A program made the translations under genes and the position numbers. A model generated the notes under the pieces. That model had not been told where the DNA came from. It saw only the letters and a list, made by a program, of their open reading frames with translations, and ran no database searches. From UBA7185 sp964606855 (GTDB lineage: Bacteria > Bacillota > Peptococcia > Peptococcales > Peptococcaceae), in NCBI GenBank assembly GCA_964606855.1, contig CAZSHM010000017.1, positions 1 to 31,470 on the forward strand: a DNA stretch of 31,470 nucleotides, in the 5' to 3' direction. Below, one piece after another: positions 7,832 through 16,141 of this stretch (within the stretch, counting starts at the first letter, position 1; every line of letters starts with the position of its first letter).

Positions 7832-8173
7832 ATGGAGCGTCAAGCGGAAGTTGTCTGTAAAATGTGCGGCACGGTGCTCACAGAGAGGGCGGTCGTCTCC
7901 CGGAATCACTATACGGAGACCGTCCCGTTTTGTCCGCGCTGCCGGCAGATCGAGACGGGGACGAGCCGATGGATCTACGAGGCGGCCAAGGACTATGTGC
8001 AGGGCAGCGGGTTTCAATATTTTCCCGACCAGGAAGAGGATGCGCGCTGTCTGGAGCGCAATTACGCAAAAGTGTGCGAGATATTGAACGAACTGCACCT
8101 GGATCTGCACCTGGAGGCCGGACCCGCCGAAGCACAGGCGGGGAAGGCGCAGAGCGAATCCTCCGAGGGCTAG
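7832..8173 (+). CDS. Small zinc-ribbon protein, second paralogue
   Basis: A 113-residue protein paralogous to the one at 6638. It has CKMC and FCPRC as a zinc ribbon in the first 40 residues, then TSRWIYEAAKDYVQGSGFQY and an FPDQEED stretch, a LERNYAKVCEIL helix, and an Ala/Glu-rich C-terminal tail that looks disordered. ATG 7832 has GGAGGA six bases upstream; an overlapping frame from 7433 is a shadow of the ABC gene. It lies 50 bases after the ABC stop codon and ends just before a strong terminator, making it the last gene of the unit. Function unknown. Confidence 0.82.
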   Translation: MERQAEVVCKMCGTVLTERAVVSRNHYTETVPFCPRCRQIETGTSRWIYEAAKDYVQGSGFQYFPDQEEDARCLERNYAKVCEILNELHLDLHLEAGPAEAQAGKAQSESSEG

Positions 8174-8181
8174 ATCCATAT

Positions 8182-8241
8182 CCGGCCCGCGCGCGATCTC
8201 GGCGGAGTTTCCTCCGGAGACCCGGTGCGCGGGCCGGTTTT
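8182..8241 (+). terminator. Intrinsic terminator of the zinc-ribbon/ABC operon
   Basis: An 11-bp perfect stem (8182-8192 with 8227-8237) encloses a second 5-bp hairpin (8203-8207 with 8212-8216) and is followed by TTTT (8238-8241). It begins eight bases after the stop codon at 8173. Confidence 0.8.
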
Positions 8242-8274
8242 GCTGTGCCGCGTTTTCGGAGCGGACGCGGCGCG

Positions 8275-8315
8275 CACAAGAGAACAGGGCCCGCGCGGGG
8301 CCCTGTTCTCTTGTG
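8275..8315. repeat. Perfect 18-bp inverted repeat with 5-base loop
   Basis: Bases 8275-8292 are the exact reverse complement of 8298-8315, with a GCGCG spacer. In RNA this would be one of the most stable hairpins in the window. No T run follows on the plus strand (TCCGGG) and none on the minus strand, so it is not a standard intrinsic terminator. It lies 33 bases after the terminator of the ABC operon. Confidence 0.9.
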
Positions 8316-8496
8316 TCCGGGAAGCAACGCAGGCCCCGGCGCGCGAGAAGACGACCCGGGGCATTGTGGCGTTCCTTTCCCTGTCCGGGAACCGCCGGCG
8401 GATGGGCGGGACGATCCGGAAAAGGGATTCTCGCAAGCGGACGCGGGGGAAGAGCACGGCCAGCGGGGCGGACATCAGGGCGAAGAAGGGCAGCGT

Positions 8497-8528
8497 ACGC
8501 CGGACGGCGTCGGATTTTTGCTTTTTTT
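8497..8528 (+). terminator. Possible terminator or attenuator upstream of aroA
   Basis: ACGCC (8497-8501) pairs with GGCGT (8506-8510) around a GGAC loop, and is followed after CGGA by TTTTTGCTTTTTTT (8515-8528). The stem is short, but the T tract is the richest in the region. It would end any RNA that starts near the inverted repeat. Confidence 0.4.
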
Positions 8529-8692
8529 GCGGTTGGATCTTTTCAAACCGGGCGGAGTATGGTATTTTATTCTGGATAGGAGTGTTCAACCGGAACGGGC
8601 AGAGAACACAGCCTCTTATCGGTTTCGCGACGCGCGCCGTCCGGAGAGGCGGCATAGCGGGGGCCGCGGCGCGCGCATGGAGGGAGAATGGC

Positions 8693-9982
8693 ATGAAACA
8701 GACGATCACGCCCAGCAGAGGACTTCGGGGCACGTGCACCGTGCCGGGAGATAAATCCGTCTCGCACCGGTCGATCATGCTTGGCGCCTTGGCGGAGGGC
8801 GATACGGAAGTCACAGGGTTTTTGTACGGGGACGACTGCCTGAGCACGGTGGCGGCCTTCCGTGCGCTGGGAATTCCCATCGACGTGGAGGAGAAGCGCA
8901 TCGTCGTGCACGGGCGCGGCCTCACGGGGCTCTCGGAGCCGGAAGACTGCCTGGATGTGGGAAACTCGGGGACTACGATCCGCCTGATCTCCGGCATCCT
9001 GGCCGGGCAAAACTTCAACACGGTGCTCACGGGGGACGCCTCGATCCGCAAGCGCCCCATGGGCCGGGTGGTGCGGCCGCTGACAGAGATGGGAGCGCGG
9101 ATCATCGGCAGGCAGGGCAACACCCTGGCGCCGCTGGCGATCGAGGGCAGGCCGCTGAGCGCGATCTGCTACCGGTCGCCGGTGGCCAGCGCGCAGGTGA
9201 AATCGGCGGTGCTTCTGGCGGGCCTGTACGCAGACGGGTGGACCTCGGTGGCGGAGCCCAGTCTCTCCCGCAACCATACGGAACTGATGCTGCGCGCCTT
9301 CGGCGCCAATGTGCGGAGCGAGGGCGCGACCGCGAGCGTAGAAGGGCATCCGCGCCTTCTGGCGCAGCGCGTCGAGGTGCCGGGGGATATTTCCTCCGCG
9401 GCCTATCTCCTGGTGGCGGGCAGCATCGTGCCGAACAGCGAGATCCGCCTGTGCGGGGTAGGGCTCAATCCCACGCGCACGGGCATCCTCGATGTGCTGC
9501 GCCGGATGGGCGCCGACATCACGGTGGAGAACGAGCGCGAGAGCGGCGGCGAGGCCATGGGCGATCTCACGGTGCGCACCGCGGCGCTGCACGGCGTGAC
9601 GGTGGCGGGCGATCAGATCCCGCGCCTTGTGGATGAGATCCCGGTGCTCGCGGTGGCGGCGGCCTGTGCGGAGGGCGTGACGGAGATCCGCGATGCCCAG
9701 GAGCTGAAGGTGAAGGAGAGCAATCGGCTGGAGACGGTGGCGCAGGGGCTGCGGAGCTTTGGCTGCGCGGTGGAAGTCCTGGAGGACGGGCTGCGGATCT
9801 CGGGCGGCGGAGGGCTCGCGGCGGGCGCGCGCTGTAAGAGTTTCGGCGACCACCGCGTCGCCATGAGTATGGCTGTGGCGGCTCTGGCCGCGCGGGGTGC
9901 GGCGGAGATCGACGGGTTTGAGGCGGTGTCGGTGTCCTGGCCGAGTTTCCGGAGTGATTTTGAGCGCCTGGAGGTTCGCTGA
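8693..9982 (+). CDS. aroA: 3-phosphoshikimate 1-carboxyvinyltransferase
   Basis: EPSP synthase, 429 residues. It joins phosphoenolpyruvate to shikimate-3-phosphate in the sixth step of the shikimate pathway. The PGDKSVSHR motif near residue 18 and GNSGTTIRL near residue 90 are the phosphoenolpyruvate- and substrate-binding stretches, and the VKESNRL and FGDHRVAMSM motifs occupy their usual C-terminal positions. ATG 8693 has GGAGGGA seven bases upstream; the longer open frame from 8225 crosses the inverted repeat and is not coding. It is the first gene of the aro cluster; aroE begins one base after its stop codon. The NSGTTIRL form resembles that of Bacillus and Clostridium enzymes. Confidence 0.96.
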   Translation: MKQTITPSRGLRGTCTVPGDKSVSHRSIMLGALAEGDTEVTGFLYGDDCLSTVAAFRALGIPIDVEEKRIVVHGRGLTGLSEPEDCLDVGNSGTTIRLISGILAGQNFNTVLTGDASIRKRPMGRVVRPLTEMGARIIGRQGNTLAPLAIEGRPLSAICYRSPVASAQVKSAVLLAGLYADGWTSVAEPSLSRNHTELMLRAFGANVRSEGATASVEGHPRLLAQRVEVPGDISSAAYLLVAGSIVPNSEIRLCGVGLNPTRTGILDVLRRMGADITVENERESGGEAMGDLTVRTAALHGVTVAGDQIPRLVDEIPVLAVAAACAEGVTEIRDAQELKVKESNRLETVAQGLRSFGCAVEVLEDGLRISGGGGLAAGARCKSFGDHRVAMSMAVAALAARGAAEIDGFEAVSVSWPSFRSDFERLEVR

Positions 9983-9983
9983 G

Positions 9984-10883
9984 ATGAGAGAGATCGACGC
10001 GGAGACCGCGCTTTTCGGACTTTTGGGGGATCCGGTAGGGCATTCTCTCTCCCCCTTTCTGCAGAATACCTTTATGCGTCAGACAGATTACAACGGCGTT
10101 TACCTGGCCTTTCCGCTGAAGAAAGCGCGTGTGGGGGAGGCTTTGCGGGGACTGCACGCGCTGGGCGTGCGGGGGCTCAACGTGACGCTCCCCCACAAGG
10201 AGACGGTGCTTCCCTACCTTTGCGGTCTGAGCGCGGCGGCGCAGGCCTGCGGCGCCGCTAACACACTGATCTGGACGCCGGAAGGATATTACGGGGATAA
10301 CACGGACGGCGCGGGCTTGCTGGCGGCGCTCGCGGAAAAATACGGCTGGCAGGCATCGGGTGCGCGCATCCTTCTGCTGGGTGCGGGCGGCGCTGCGAAG
10401 GGCGTCTCCGCGGCCATGGCACTCGCGGGCGCGGAGGAGATCTGCATCGTGAACCGCAGCGCGGAGAAGGCCGAGCGCCTGGCGGAACAGATCGCCTCCC
10501 TCAGCGGCACACGGGCGCGGGCACTTCCGCTCTCGGCGCTGGCGGACGGCACCCTGTACGAATCCTATGACACGGTGGTCAACACGACCTCCGTGGGCAT
10601 GGCCCCGCGCGCGGACGAGATGCCGCCGGTGGACTGCTCGCGCCTCGGCGCGCGGCATTTGGCGGTCGATCTCATCTACAATCCGCCGGAGACAAAGTTC
10701 CTGCGGCTGGCGCGTCTCAGCGGTGCGCGGACGGCGTCTGGCCTGGGCATGTTCCTGCACCAGGGCGCGCTTGCGTTTGCGCGCTGGACCGGCACAGAGC
10801 CGGAGACGGCGGGGCTAGAGGCGCAGTTGGAGGCGCGTTTGCGCCGCGTGGCCAACCCGGATTCTGCGCGCTCCGAAGGCTAG
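9984..10883 (+). CDS. aroE: Shikimate dehydrogenase
   Basis: A 299-residue NADP-dependent enzyme that reduces 3-dehydroshikimate to shikimate. The substrate-binding N-terminus reads GLLGDPVGHSLSP, the catalytic pair is Lys72 (NVTLPHKE) and Asp108 (DNTDGAG), and the nucleotide-binding loop is LLGAGGAAKGV. The C-terminal DLIYNPPETKFL and GLGMFLHQGALAF stretches are also typical. ATG 9984 overlaps the end of aroA closely (stop at 9980-9982) with GGAGGTT nine bases before it; the longer frame from 9897 lies within aroA. It is cotranscribed with aroA and aroC. Confidence 0.96.
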   Translation: MREIDAETALFGLLGDPVGHSLSPFLQNTFMRQTDYNGVYLAFPLKKARVGEALRGLHALGVRGLNVTLPHKETVLPYLCGLSAAAQACGAANTLIWTPEGYYGDNTDGAGLLAALAEKYGWQASGARILLLGAGGAAKGVSAAMALAGAEEICIVNRSAEKAERLAEQIASLSGTRARALPLSALADGTLYESYDTVVNTTSVGMAPRADEMPPVDCSRLGARHLAVDLIYNPPETKFLRLARLSGARTASGLGMFLHQGALAFARWTGTEPETAGLEAQLEARLRRVANPDSARSEG

Positions 10884-10941
10884 GAGAACCTCGCCTGGCG
10901 GAAATTTTGACAGATGGAGTTCGTGAGTGGAGGTGGCAGGC

Positions 10942-12099
10942 GTGATTCGTTATCTGGATGCCGGAGAGTCCCACGGCAAGGGGCTGGCGGCGATCGTGGA
11001 GGGGCTGCCGGCGGGCGTGCCCGTGGATACGGCGCGGATCAACCGGCAACTGGCGCGCCGGCAGGGCGGGTACGGCCGCGGCGGGCGCATGAAGATCGAG
11101 CGGGATCAGGTGGAGGTGTTCAGCGGTGTGCGCGATGGCAGGACCATCGGCGCCCCGGTGACGCTCCTGATCCGGAATCGCGACTGGGAGAACTGGGAGC
11201 GGATCCTGGCTGCGGAGCCGGGCGCCGCACTCGGGGAGAGGACGGTGACCCTGCCGCGGCCGGGGCATGCGGACCTGGCGGGCGGCATCAAGTACGGGCA
11301 CAGCGACCTGCGCAACGTGCTGGAGCGCGCCAGCGCGCGGGAGACGACGATCCGCACAGCGGTGGGCGCTCTGGCGCAGGGCGTGCTGGAGCAGTTCGGC
11401 GTGACGCTCTGGGGACATGTGGTGCGCGTCGGCGAGGTGGAGGCCGTGCCCGATTACAGCAGGCTGGAGGAGGCCCTCTACGACACGCCGATGTACTGCA
11501 CCGACGCGGCGGCGGCGGCGCGGATGATGGAGGCGGTCGACGCGGCCAAGGCGGAGGGGGATACCCTGGGCGGCGTGGTGGAGGTGGTGGCCTTGGGCTT
11601 GCCCCCCGGCATCGGCACCTATGTGCACTTTGACCGCAAGCTGGACGGTCGCCTGGCGCAGGCGGTCATGAGCATCCAGGCGTTCAAAGGAGTGGAGATC
11701 GGCCTGGGCTTCCGGGCGGCGGAACTGCCGGGATCCCAGGTGCACGACGAGATCTTCTACGAGGCGGGCCGCGGCTTCTATCACCGGACGAACCGCTGCG
11801 GCGGCCTGGAGGGGAGCATGACCAACGGGGAGCCGCTCCGGATTCGCGGCGCCATGAAACCGATCCCGACCCTCTACAAGCCGCTCCGCAGCGCGGATTT
11901 CCGCACGCACATGCCAGGAGAGGCCTCTGTGGAGCGCTCCGACGCCTGCGCCGTGCCAGCGGCGGCCATCGTCATGCAGAGCGCCGTCGCCTGGACCATC
12001 CTGGAGAGCATGCTCGAGAAATTCGGCGGCGACACGCTGGAGGAGTCGCTGCGCAATTATCACGGCTATCTGGAGCAAATCAAGGCGGTCACACTATGA
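10942..12099 (+). CDS. aroC: Chorismate synthase
   Basis: A 385-residue FMN-dependent enzyme converting EPSP to chorismate, the last common aromatic precursor. It starts with IRYLDAGESHGKGL and carries GGYGRGGRMKIE, the GGIKYG stretch, RASARETTIRTAVGALA and the C-terminal DACAVPAAAIV. Three in-frame GTG codons lie at 10927, 10933 and 10942; only the last has GGAGG at a proper distance (eight bases), and it gives the conserved start, so 10942 is chosen. The stop codon overlaps the aroKB start by four bases (ATGA at 12096-12099), indicating translational coupling. Confidence 0.95.
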   Translation: MIRYLDAGESHGKGLAAIVEGLPAGVPVDTARINRQLARRQGGYGRGGRMKIERDQVEVFSGVRDGRTIGAPVTLLIRNRDWENWERILAAEPGAALGERTVTLPRPGHADLAGGIKYGHSDLRNVLERASARETTIRTAVGALAQGVLEQFGVTLWGHVVRVGEVEAVPDYSRLEEALYDTPMYCTDAAAAARMMEAVDAAKAEGDTLGGVVEVVALGLPPGIGTYVHFDRKLDGRLAQAVMSIQAFKGVEIGLGFRAAELPGSQVHDEIFYEAGRGFYHRTNRCGGLEGSMTNGEPLRIRGAMKPIPTLYKPLRSADFRTHMPGEASVERSDACAVPAAAIVMQSAVAWTILESMLEKFGGDTLEESLRNYHGYLEQIKAVTL

Positions 12100-13748
12100 A
12101 GAGCATCGCATTGATCGGGTTCATGGGCACGGGCAAAACGACGCTGGGACGCGCCCTGGCGGAGGAACTGCAGCGTCCGCTGGTGGATCTGGACGAGGTG
12201 ATCGCTTCTGAGCAGGGGATGGAGATCGGCGAGATCTTCTCACGCTTCGGCGAGGTGTGCTTCCGCGAACTGGAGCATGCCGCGATCTGCCGCTATGCAC
12301 TCCGGCAGGATCTCATCCTTTCGCCGGGGGGCGGGGCCGTGCTGCGGGCGGAGAACCGGCGCGTGCTGCGGGAGAATTGTCTCGTGGTCAGCCTGACCGC
12401 GCGGCCCGAGGTGATCCTCGAGCGGGTGGAGCGGGACGCGACGGTGCGCCCGCTGCTGGAGGCGCGCCCCCCTGGGCAGAGCAAGCTGGAGCGCATCCGC
12501 GAACTGCTGCGGGCGCGTGAGGCCTGCTACCGCGATGCGGATCTCGTGCTGGATACATCGGATCGCACGGTGCGGGAACTGGCGCAGGAAGTGTGCCGCT
12601 GGCTTGACCGGCGGCAGGAGGGAGGAGATGCGGCGGTGGATGCGATGCGGACGCTCGAGGTGGATCTGGGCGCGCGCAGTTATGCCATCGAGATCGGGGA
12701 AGGACTTTTGTCCCGCGCGGGCGAAAAGATCGCGCCGCTGGTTGCGGGACGGCAGGCGGCGCTGGTCACAGACAGCCAGGTGGGGCCGCTCTACGCGGAG
12801 CGAGTGCGCGCGAGTCTGTCGGATGCGGGTTTCGCGGTGACGGTGATCACGATCCCGGCCGGGGAGCCCAGCAAGAGCTGGCAGGAGGCGGAGCACATTC
12901 TGACGGTGCTCCTGGAGCGGAACTTTCACCGGGACAGCTGCGTGATCGCGCTGGGCGGCGGCGTAGTGGGCGATCTGGCGGGGTTTGCGGCCAGCATCTA
13001 CCAGCGGGGCGTGGCCTTCTTTCAGCTGCCCACCTCACTCCTGGCGCAGGTGGACAGCAGCGTTGGCGGCAAGGTGGCGGTGAACCACGCGCTGGGCAAG
13101 AATATGATCGGCGCTTTCTACCAGCCGCGCCTGGTGCTGATCGATCTGGACGCGCTTCGCACCTTGCCGGAGCGCCACTGGCACAACGGCTTGGCCGAAG
13201 TCGTCAAGTACGGCGTGGTCTACGACGCGGCGTTTTTCCGGTTTCTCGAGGCGCACGCCGCCGCAATCCTGGCGCGGGAGCCGTCGGTCTGCGCGGAACT
13301 GATCGCGCGCTGCTGCCGGCTCAAGGCGGACGCGGTCGCCCAGGATGAGACGGAGACCGGCGCGCGGGCCAAGCTGAACTACGGGCATACCTTCGGGCAC
13401 GGCATCGAGCTGGCGGGGCAGTACCGGCGGTATCTGCACGGCGAGGCGGTGGCCGTCGGCATGGTGCTGGCGGCGCGGCTGGCCGCGCGGCGCGGATGCT
13501 GCGACGCCTCCGTGGAGGCAGAGGTGCGGGCGCTCCTCTCCACGTTCGCGCTGCCGGTCTCCGTGGATCCTGATCTGGCGGTGGAGGAGATTCTGGCGGG
13601 CATGGCGCTCGATAAAAAAGTGCGGGGCGGACGGATGGTCTTTGTCCTGCCGCGGCGCCTGGGCTGCGTGGAGCTGGTAGAGGGGGTTTCCCCGGCGGAG
13701 GCGGAGGCGCTGCTGCGGGAGGAGCAGGCTCGCCAGAGGCGGGCATAG
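12096..13748 (+). CDS. aroKB: Shikimate kinase / 3-dehydroquinate synthase fusion
   Basis: A 550-residue bifunctional protein. Residues 1 to about 172 are shikimate kinase, with Walker A GFMGTGKTT at 8-16, the PLVDLDEVI stretch and LSPGGGAVLR for shikimate binding. Residues from about 185 are 3-dehydroquinate synthase, with IPAGEPSKSW, the NAD-binding LGGGVVGDLAGFAASIYQRG, SSVGGKVAVNH, LAEVVKYG and the metal-binding histidine stretch NYGHTFGHGIE. It therefore covers steps two and five of the pathway in one chain; similar kinase-synthase fusions are known in some bacteria. The reading frame is continuous with no sign of a stop or slip. The start overlaps aroC by four bases. Confidence 0.95.
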   Translation: MKSIALIGFMGTGKTTLGRALAEELQRPLVDLDEVIASEQGMEIGEIFSRFGEVCFRELEHAAICRYALRQDLILSPGGGAVLRAENRRVLRENCLVVSLTARPEVILERVERDATVRPLLEARPPGQSKLERIRELLRAREACYRDADLVLDTSDRTVRELAQEVCRWLDRRQEGGDAAVDAMRTLEVDLGARSYAIEIGEGLLSRAGEKIAPLVAGRQAALVTDSQVGPLYAERVRASLSDAGFAVTVITIPAGEPSKSWQEAEHILTVLLERNFHRDSCVIALGGGVVGDLAGFAASIYQRGVAFFQLPTSLLAQVDSSVGGKVAVNHALGKNMIGAFYQPRLVLIDLDALRTLPERHWHNGLAEVVKYGVVYDAAFFRFLEAHAAAILAREPSVCAELIARCCRLKADAVAQDETETGARAKLNYGHTFGHGIELAGQYRRYLHGEAVAVGMVLAARLAARRGCCDASVEAEVRALLSTFALPVSVDPDLAVEEILAGMALDKKVRGGRMVFVLPRRLGCVELVEGVSPAEAEALLREEQARQRRA

Positions 13749-13801
13749 AGCAAATCGGGCCGGAGCGCTGCGGCGCGGGACAGAGAAAGGTGGATCGAGC
13801 G

Positions 13802-14158
13802 ATGAAAGCGATTCGGGGAGCACATACAGCCGCCGCCAATACGGCGGAGGCCATCGAGGCCTGTACGCTGGAACTGCTGCGGGCGATGCTGGCGGAAAAC
13901 AATCTGGCGGTGGAGGAGATCACGGCGGTGATTTTTACAGCCACCCGGGATCTGGACGCGGCCTACCCCGCAAAATTTGCCCGCGAACTCGCGGGATGGG
14001 AGCAGGTTCCGCTCTTTTGCGTGCAGGAGATGCATGTGGCGGGATCGCTCTGTGGCTGCATTCGCGTCCTGATCTTCACGGAGCGGGCGGCGGACGCGCC
14101 GGTGCAGCATGTCTATCTGGGCGGCGCCAAGGCTCTGCGGCCGGACCTGTCCCATTGA
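13802..14158 (+). CDS. aroH: Chorismate mutase, AroH type
   Basis: A 118-residue enzyme of the trimeric AroH class (as in Bacillus subtilis) that rearranges chorismate to prephenate for tyrosine and phenylalanine synthesis. The expected active-site residues are present: Arg5 (IRGAH), Glu76 (VQEMH), Arg88 (CIRV) and Tyr105 (HVYL). ATG 13802 is chosen because it gives the conserved MKAIRGA start; GTG 13790 would add four residues and overlaps the AAAGG ribosome binding site. It is the last gene of the aro cluster, 53 bases after aroKB. It is unrelated to the DAHP synthase that is called aroH in E. coli. Confidence 0.93.
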   Translation: MKAIRGAHTAAANTAEAIEACTLELLRAMLAENNLAVEEITAVIFTATRDLDAAYPAKFARELAGWEQVPLFCVQEMHVAGSLCGCIRVLIFTERAADAPVQHVYLGGAKALRPDLSH

Positions 14159-14256
14159 CGCCGCGCTCCGCGCGGGCGCGCCGAAGACGAGGGCGGGAGT
14201 CAGGCGGCGGCTCCGGACAGAGCCGCTCGGCGTAAAATAGAGGAGGAGAGAGCATC

Positions 14257-14694
14257 ATGTATATGGAACGCCTGCGGGCGGATAAAAAGGAAGCGCTCAA
14301 GTCGAAGGACACCGTCAAGAACAAGGTGGTGACCCTGCTGATGTCGGGGCTCACCTACAAGCACAAGGAGCTTGGCCGCGAGCTGACCGAGCAGGAGTGC
14401 CTGGATGTGATCGCCAAGGAGCTGAAACAGGAGCGCGAGGCGCTGGAGCTGGCCGCCGGGCGCCCGGACAAGGCGGCGGAGCTGCAGGCGGAGATCGCCG
14501 TCCTGGAGAGCTATCTGCCCAGGCAGATGAGCGCCGATGAGGTGGCCGCCGCCGTGGCGGAGATTATCGCCCGGGCGGGGCTGGAGACGACGGTGAAGAA
14601 CAAGGGGCGAATCATGAAGACAGTCCTGGAGCAGCTGAAGGGCAAGGCCGACGGCAAGGTGATCAGCGCCGCAGTGGACGCTCTGCTCTCTTAG
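14257..14694 (+). CDS. yqeY: GatB/YqeY domain protein
   Basis: A 145-residue helical protein of the YqeY family, which shares a domain with the tail of the amidotransferase subunit GatB. Residues 1-95 hold YMERLRADKKEALKSKD and LESYLPRQMSADEV, and the C-terminal half has VKNKGRIMKTVLEQLKGKAD, matching the family along its length. The exact role is not known; a link to tRNA handling is assumed from the GatB domain. ATG 14257 follows GAGGAGAGAG. Ninety bases separate it from the next gene. Confidence 0.92.
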   Translation: MYMERLRADKKEALKSKDTVKNKVVTLLMSGLTYKHKELGRELTEQECLDVIAKELKQEREALELAAGRPDKAAELQAEIAVLESYLPRQMSADEVAAAVAEIIARAGLETTVKNKGRIMKTVLEQLKGKADGKVISAAVDALLS

Positions 14695-14784
14695 GGCGCG
14701 GGGCATGCCGGCGATCGCGCTGCCGGGAGTTTCCGCCGCGCCCGCGCGGCACGGCAAGAGCGGAGCAGTGAGGGAGGGACGATT

Positions 14785-16101
14785 GTGGCCGCGACAAAGC
14801 ATGAGCAAATCCTGAAATATATCGAGTCCCTGCCGGTGGGGACCAAGGTATCGGTGCGACAGATCGCCAAGGAACTGGATGTGAGCGAGGGCACCGCCTA
14901 CCGCGCCATCCGGCAGGCGGCCAGCGCGGGGCTGGTCAGTTCCATCCCCAAGGTTGCCACCGTGCGCATTGAGGAACCGGTCAAGAAACAGCTGGAGGAT
15001 ATGACGCTGCACGAGATCAGCCTGATCGTGGAGGGGGCCTTCCTGACGGGCAGTCAGTACAGCGGACGGATTCCGCGCGCCTTTGCCGCCTGCTTCAGCC
15101 TGGAGGAGCTGGAGCGGAAGAACATCAGCGCGAGCACGCTGGTGATCGCCGGAAACGCGGAGGATCTGCTGCGCTTCGCGCTGCAGAAGGGTGCGCCGCT
15201 CCTTCTGGTGGGCGGCGCCGTCCCCTCGGAGGAACTTCTGCGCCTGGCCGAGGACAGCGGAACGCCGGTGCTCTCCTCCCCCTATGATACCTTTGAGACG
15301 ATCTCCCTGATCAACCGCGCCATCTATGACCGCCTGGTGCAGCCGGAGCTGGTGCGCATCGGCGATATCATGAAGCGCAACACGGCCACGCTGTATCCGC
15401 ACGATACCGTGCTCGACTGGCACGAGCTGACGCTCAAAGCGGGGCAGAGCAGTTTTCCGGTGGTGAACGGCGAGCAGAAACTGCTGGGCCTGGTCACGCC
15501 GCTGGATGTGACCGGTATGAGCGGCAATATGCCCATCAGCGAGGTGATGGACACGGACATCCTCACCGCGCGCCCAGACAGCCTGGTCAGTCACATCTCG
15601 CGTCTCCTGGTGTGGGAGGACTGCGATGTGGTGCCGGTGGTGGATGAGGAGCGGCGGCTTGCGGGCGTGGTCACCCGGCAGGATATCATCCAGGCGCTGC
15701 AGCAGACGCAGAAACAGCCGCAGTTCGGCGAGACGGTGGACAACCTGACCTTGAGCGGTTTTAAGCTGGAGGCCACCGATGAGTCGCGCGTCACCATTGC
15801 GGGCGTCATCACGCAGTTTATGATGAACGAGGCCGATATGGCCAGCTCCGGCGCGGTGACGATGCTGGTCTGCAACGCCGCCACGATCGCGGCCCGCAAA
15901 CTCCATCGGCTGCAGACGGTGATCGACGAGCTGCACTTGGTCTGCCTGGAGCCCCTGCGGCAGGGGGCGCGGGTGACGGTGACGGCGGAGATCCTGCAGA
16001 CCGACAGGCGCTACTGCAAAGCGCGCGTGACGCTCTGCACGGGCGAGGACGGCGCGGTCCGCTACACGGCGCATGTCATTCTGCGGGTGCTGAAAAAATA
16101 A
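14785..16101 (+). CDS. DRTGG/CBS/hotdog regulator, YtoI-like
   Basis: A 438-residue multidomain protein similar in order to Bacillus YtoI. Residues 1-60 are a winged helix-turn-helix (VRQIAKELDVSEGTAYRAIR), about 75-180 a DRTGG domain, about 190-305 two CBS repeats (IGDIMKRNTATL and ISEVMDTDILTA start them), and about 325-438 a hotdog-fold thioesterase-like domain. CBS pairs usually bind adenine nucleotides, so a sensor of energy or nucleotide state is reasonable, but the ligand and target genes are unknown. The start is GTG at 14785 with AGGGAGG seven bases upstream. It lies just before dnaE, and YtoI is also near dnaE in Bacillus. Confidence 0.9.
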   Translation: MAATKHEQILKYIESLPVGTKVSVRQIAKELDVSEGTAYRAIRQAASAGLVSSIPKVATVRIEEPVKKQLEDMTLHEISLIVEGAFLTGSQYSGRIPRAFAACFSLEELERKNISASTLVIAGNAEDLLRFALQKGAPLLLVGGAVPSEELLRLAEDSGTPVLSSPYDTFETISLINRAIYDRLVQPELVRIGDIMKRNTATLYPHDTVLDWHELTLKAGQSSFPVVNGEQKLLGLVTPLDVTGMSGNMPISEVMDTDILTARPDSLVSHISRLLVWEDCDVVPVVDEERRLAGVVTRQDIIQALQQTQKQPQFGETVDNLTLSGFKLEATDESRVTIAGVITQFMMNEADMASSGAVTMLVCNAATIAARKLHRLQTVIDELHLVCLEPLRQGARVTVTAEILQTDRRYCKARVTLCTGEDGAVRYTAHVILRVLKK

Positions 16102-16141
16102 GGTGTGTGCCGGCATACGTTTTTCGGAAGGAGGATCCGAG

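Larger units (their letters stand above)
8242..8692. other. Long non-coding region upstream of aroA
   Basis: About 450 bases without a credible gene. It holds, in order, a small hairpin (8248-8253 with 8265-8270), a perfect 18-bp inverted repeat (8275-8315), about 180 GC-rich bases without a recognisable motif, a terminator-like hairpin with T runs (8497-8528), and AT-richer sequence with promoter-like elements (TTTCAA 8541-8546, TATTTT 8563-8568, 16 bases apart) before aroA. It does not contain the conserved T-box or other riboswitch motifs that I know. Confidence 0.6.

Noticed and set aside
8580..8692. Possible T-box leader for the aro cluster
   Set aside because: No T-box sequence, specifier loop or terminator/antiterminator pair could be found.
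8170..9123. Long minus-strand open frame across the region upstream of aroA and the start of aroA, with a hydrophobic stretch around 8430-8500
   Set aside because: It runs antisense through the well-supported aroA gene, has no ribosome binding site at a suitable start, is very rich in Arg/Pro/Ser as expected for a shadow frame in GC-rich DNA, and crosses the inverted repeat. A gene remnant cannot be fully excluded.
14159..14256. GC-rich hairpins between aroH and yqeY
   Set aside because: Short stems without a T run, of the kind expected by chance at this base composition.
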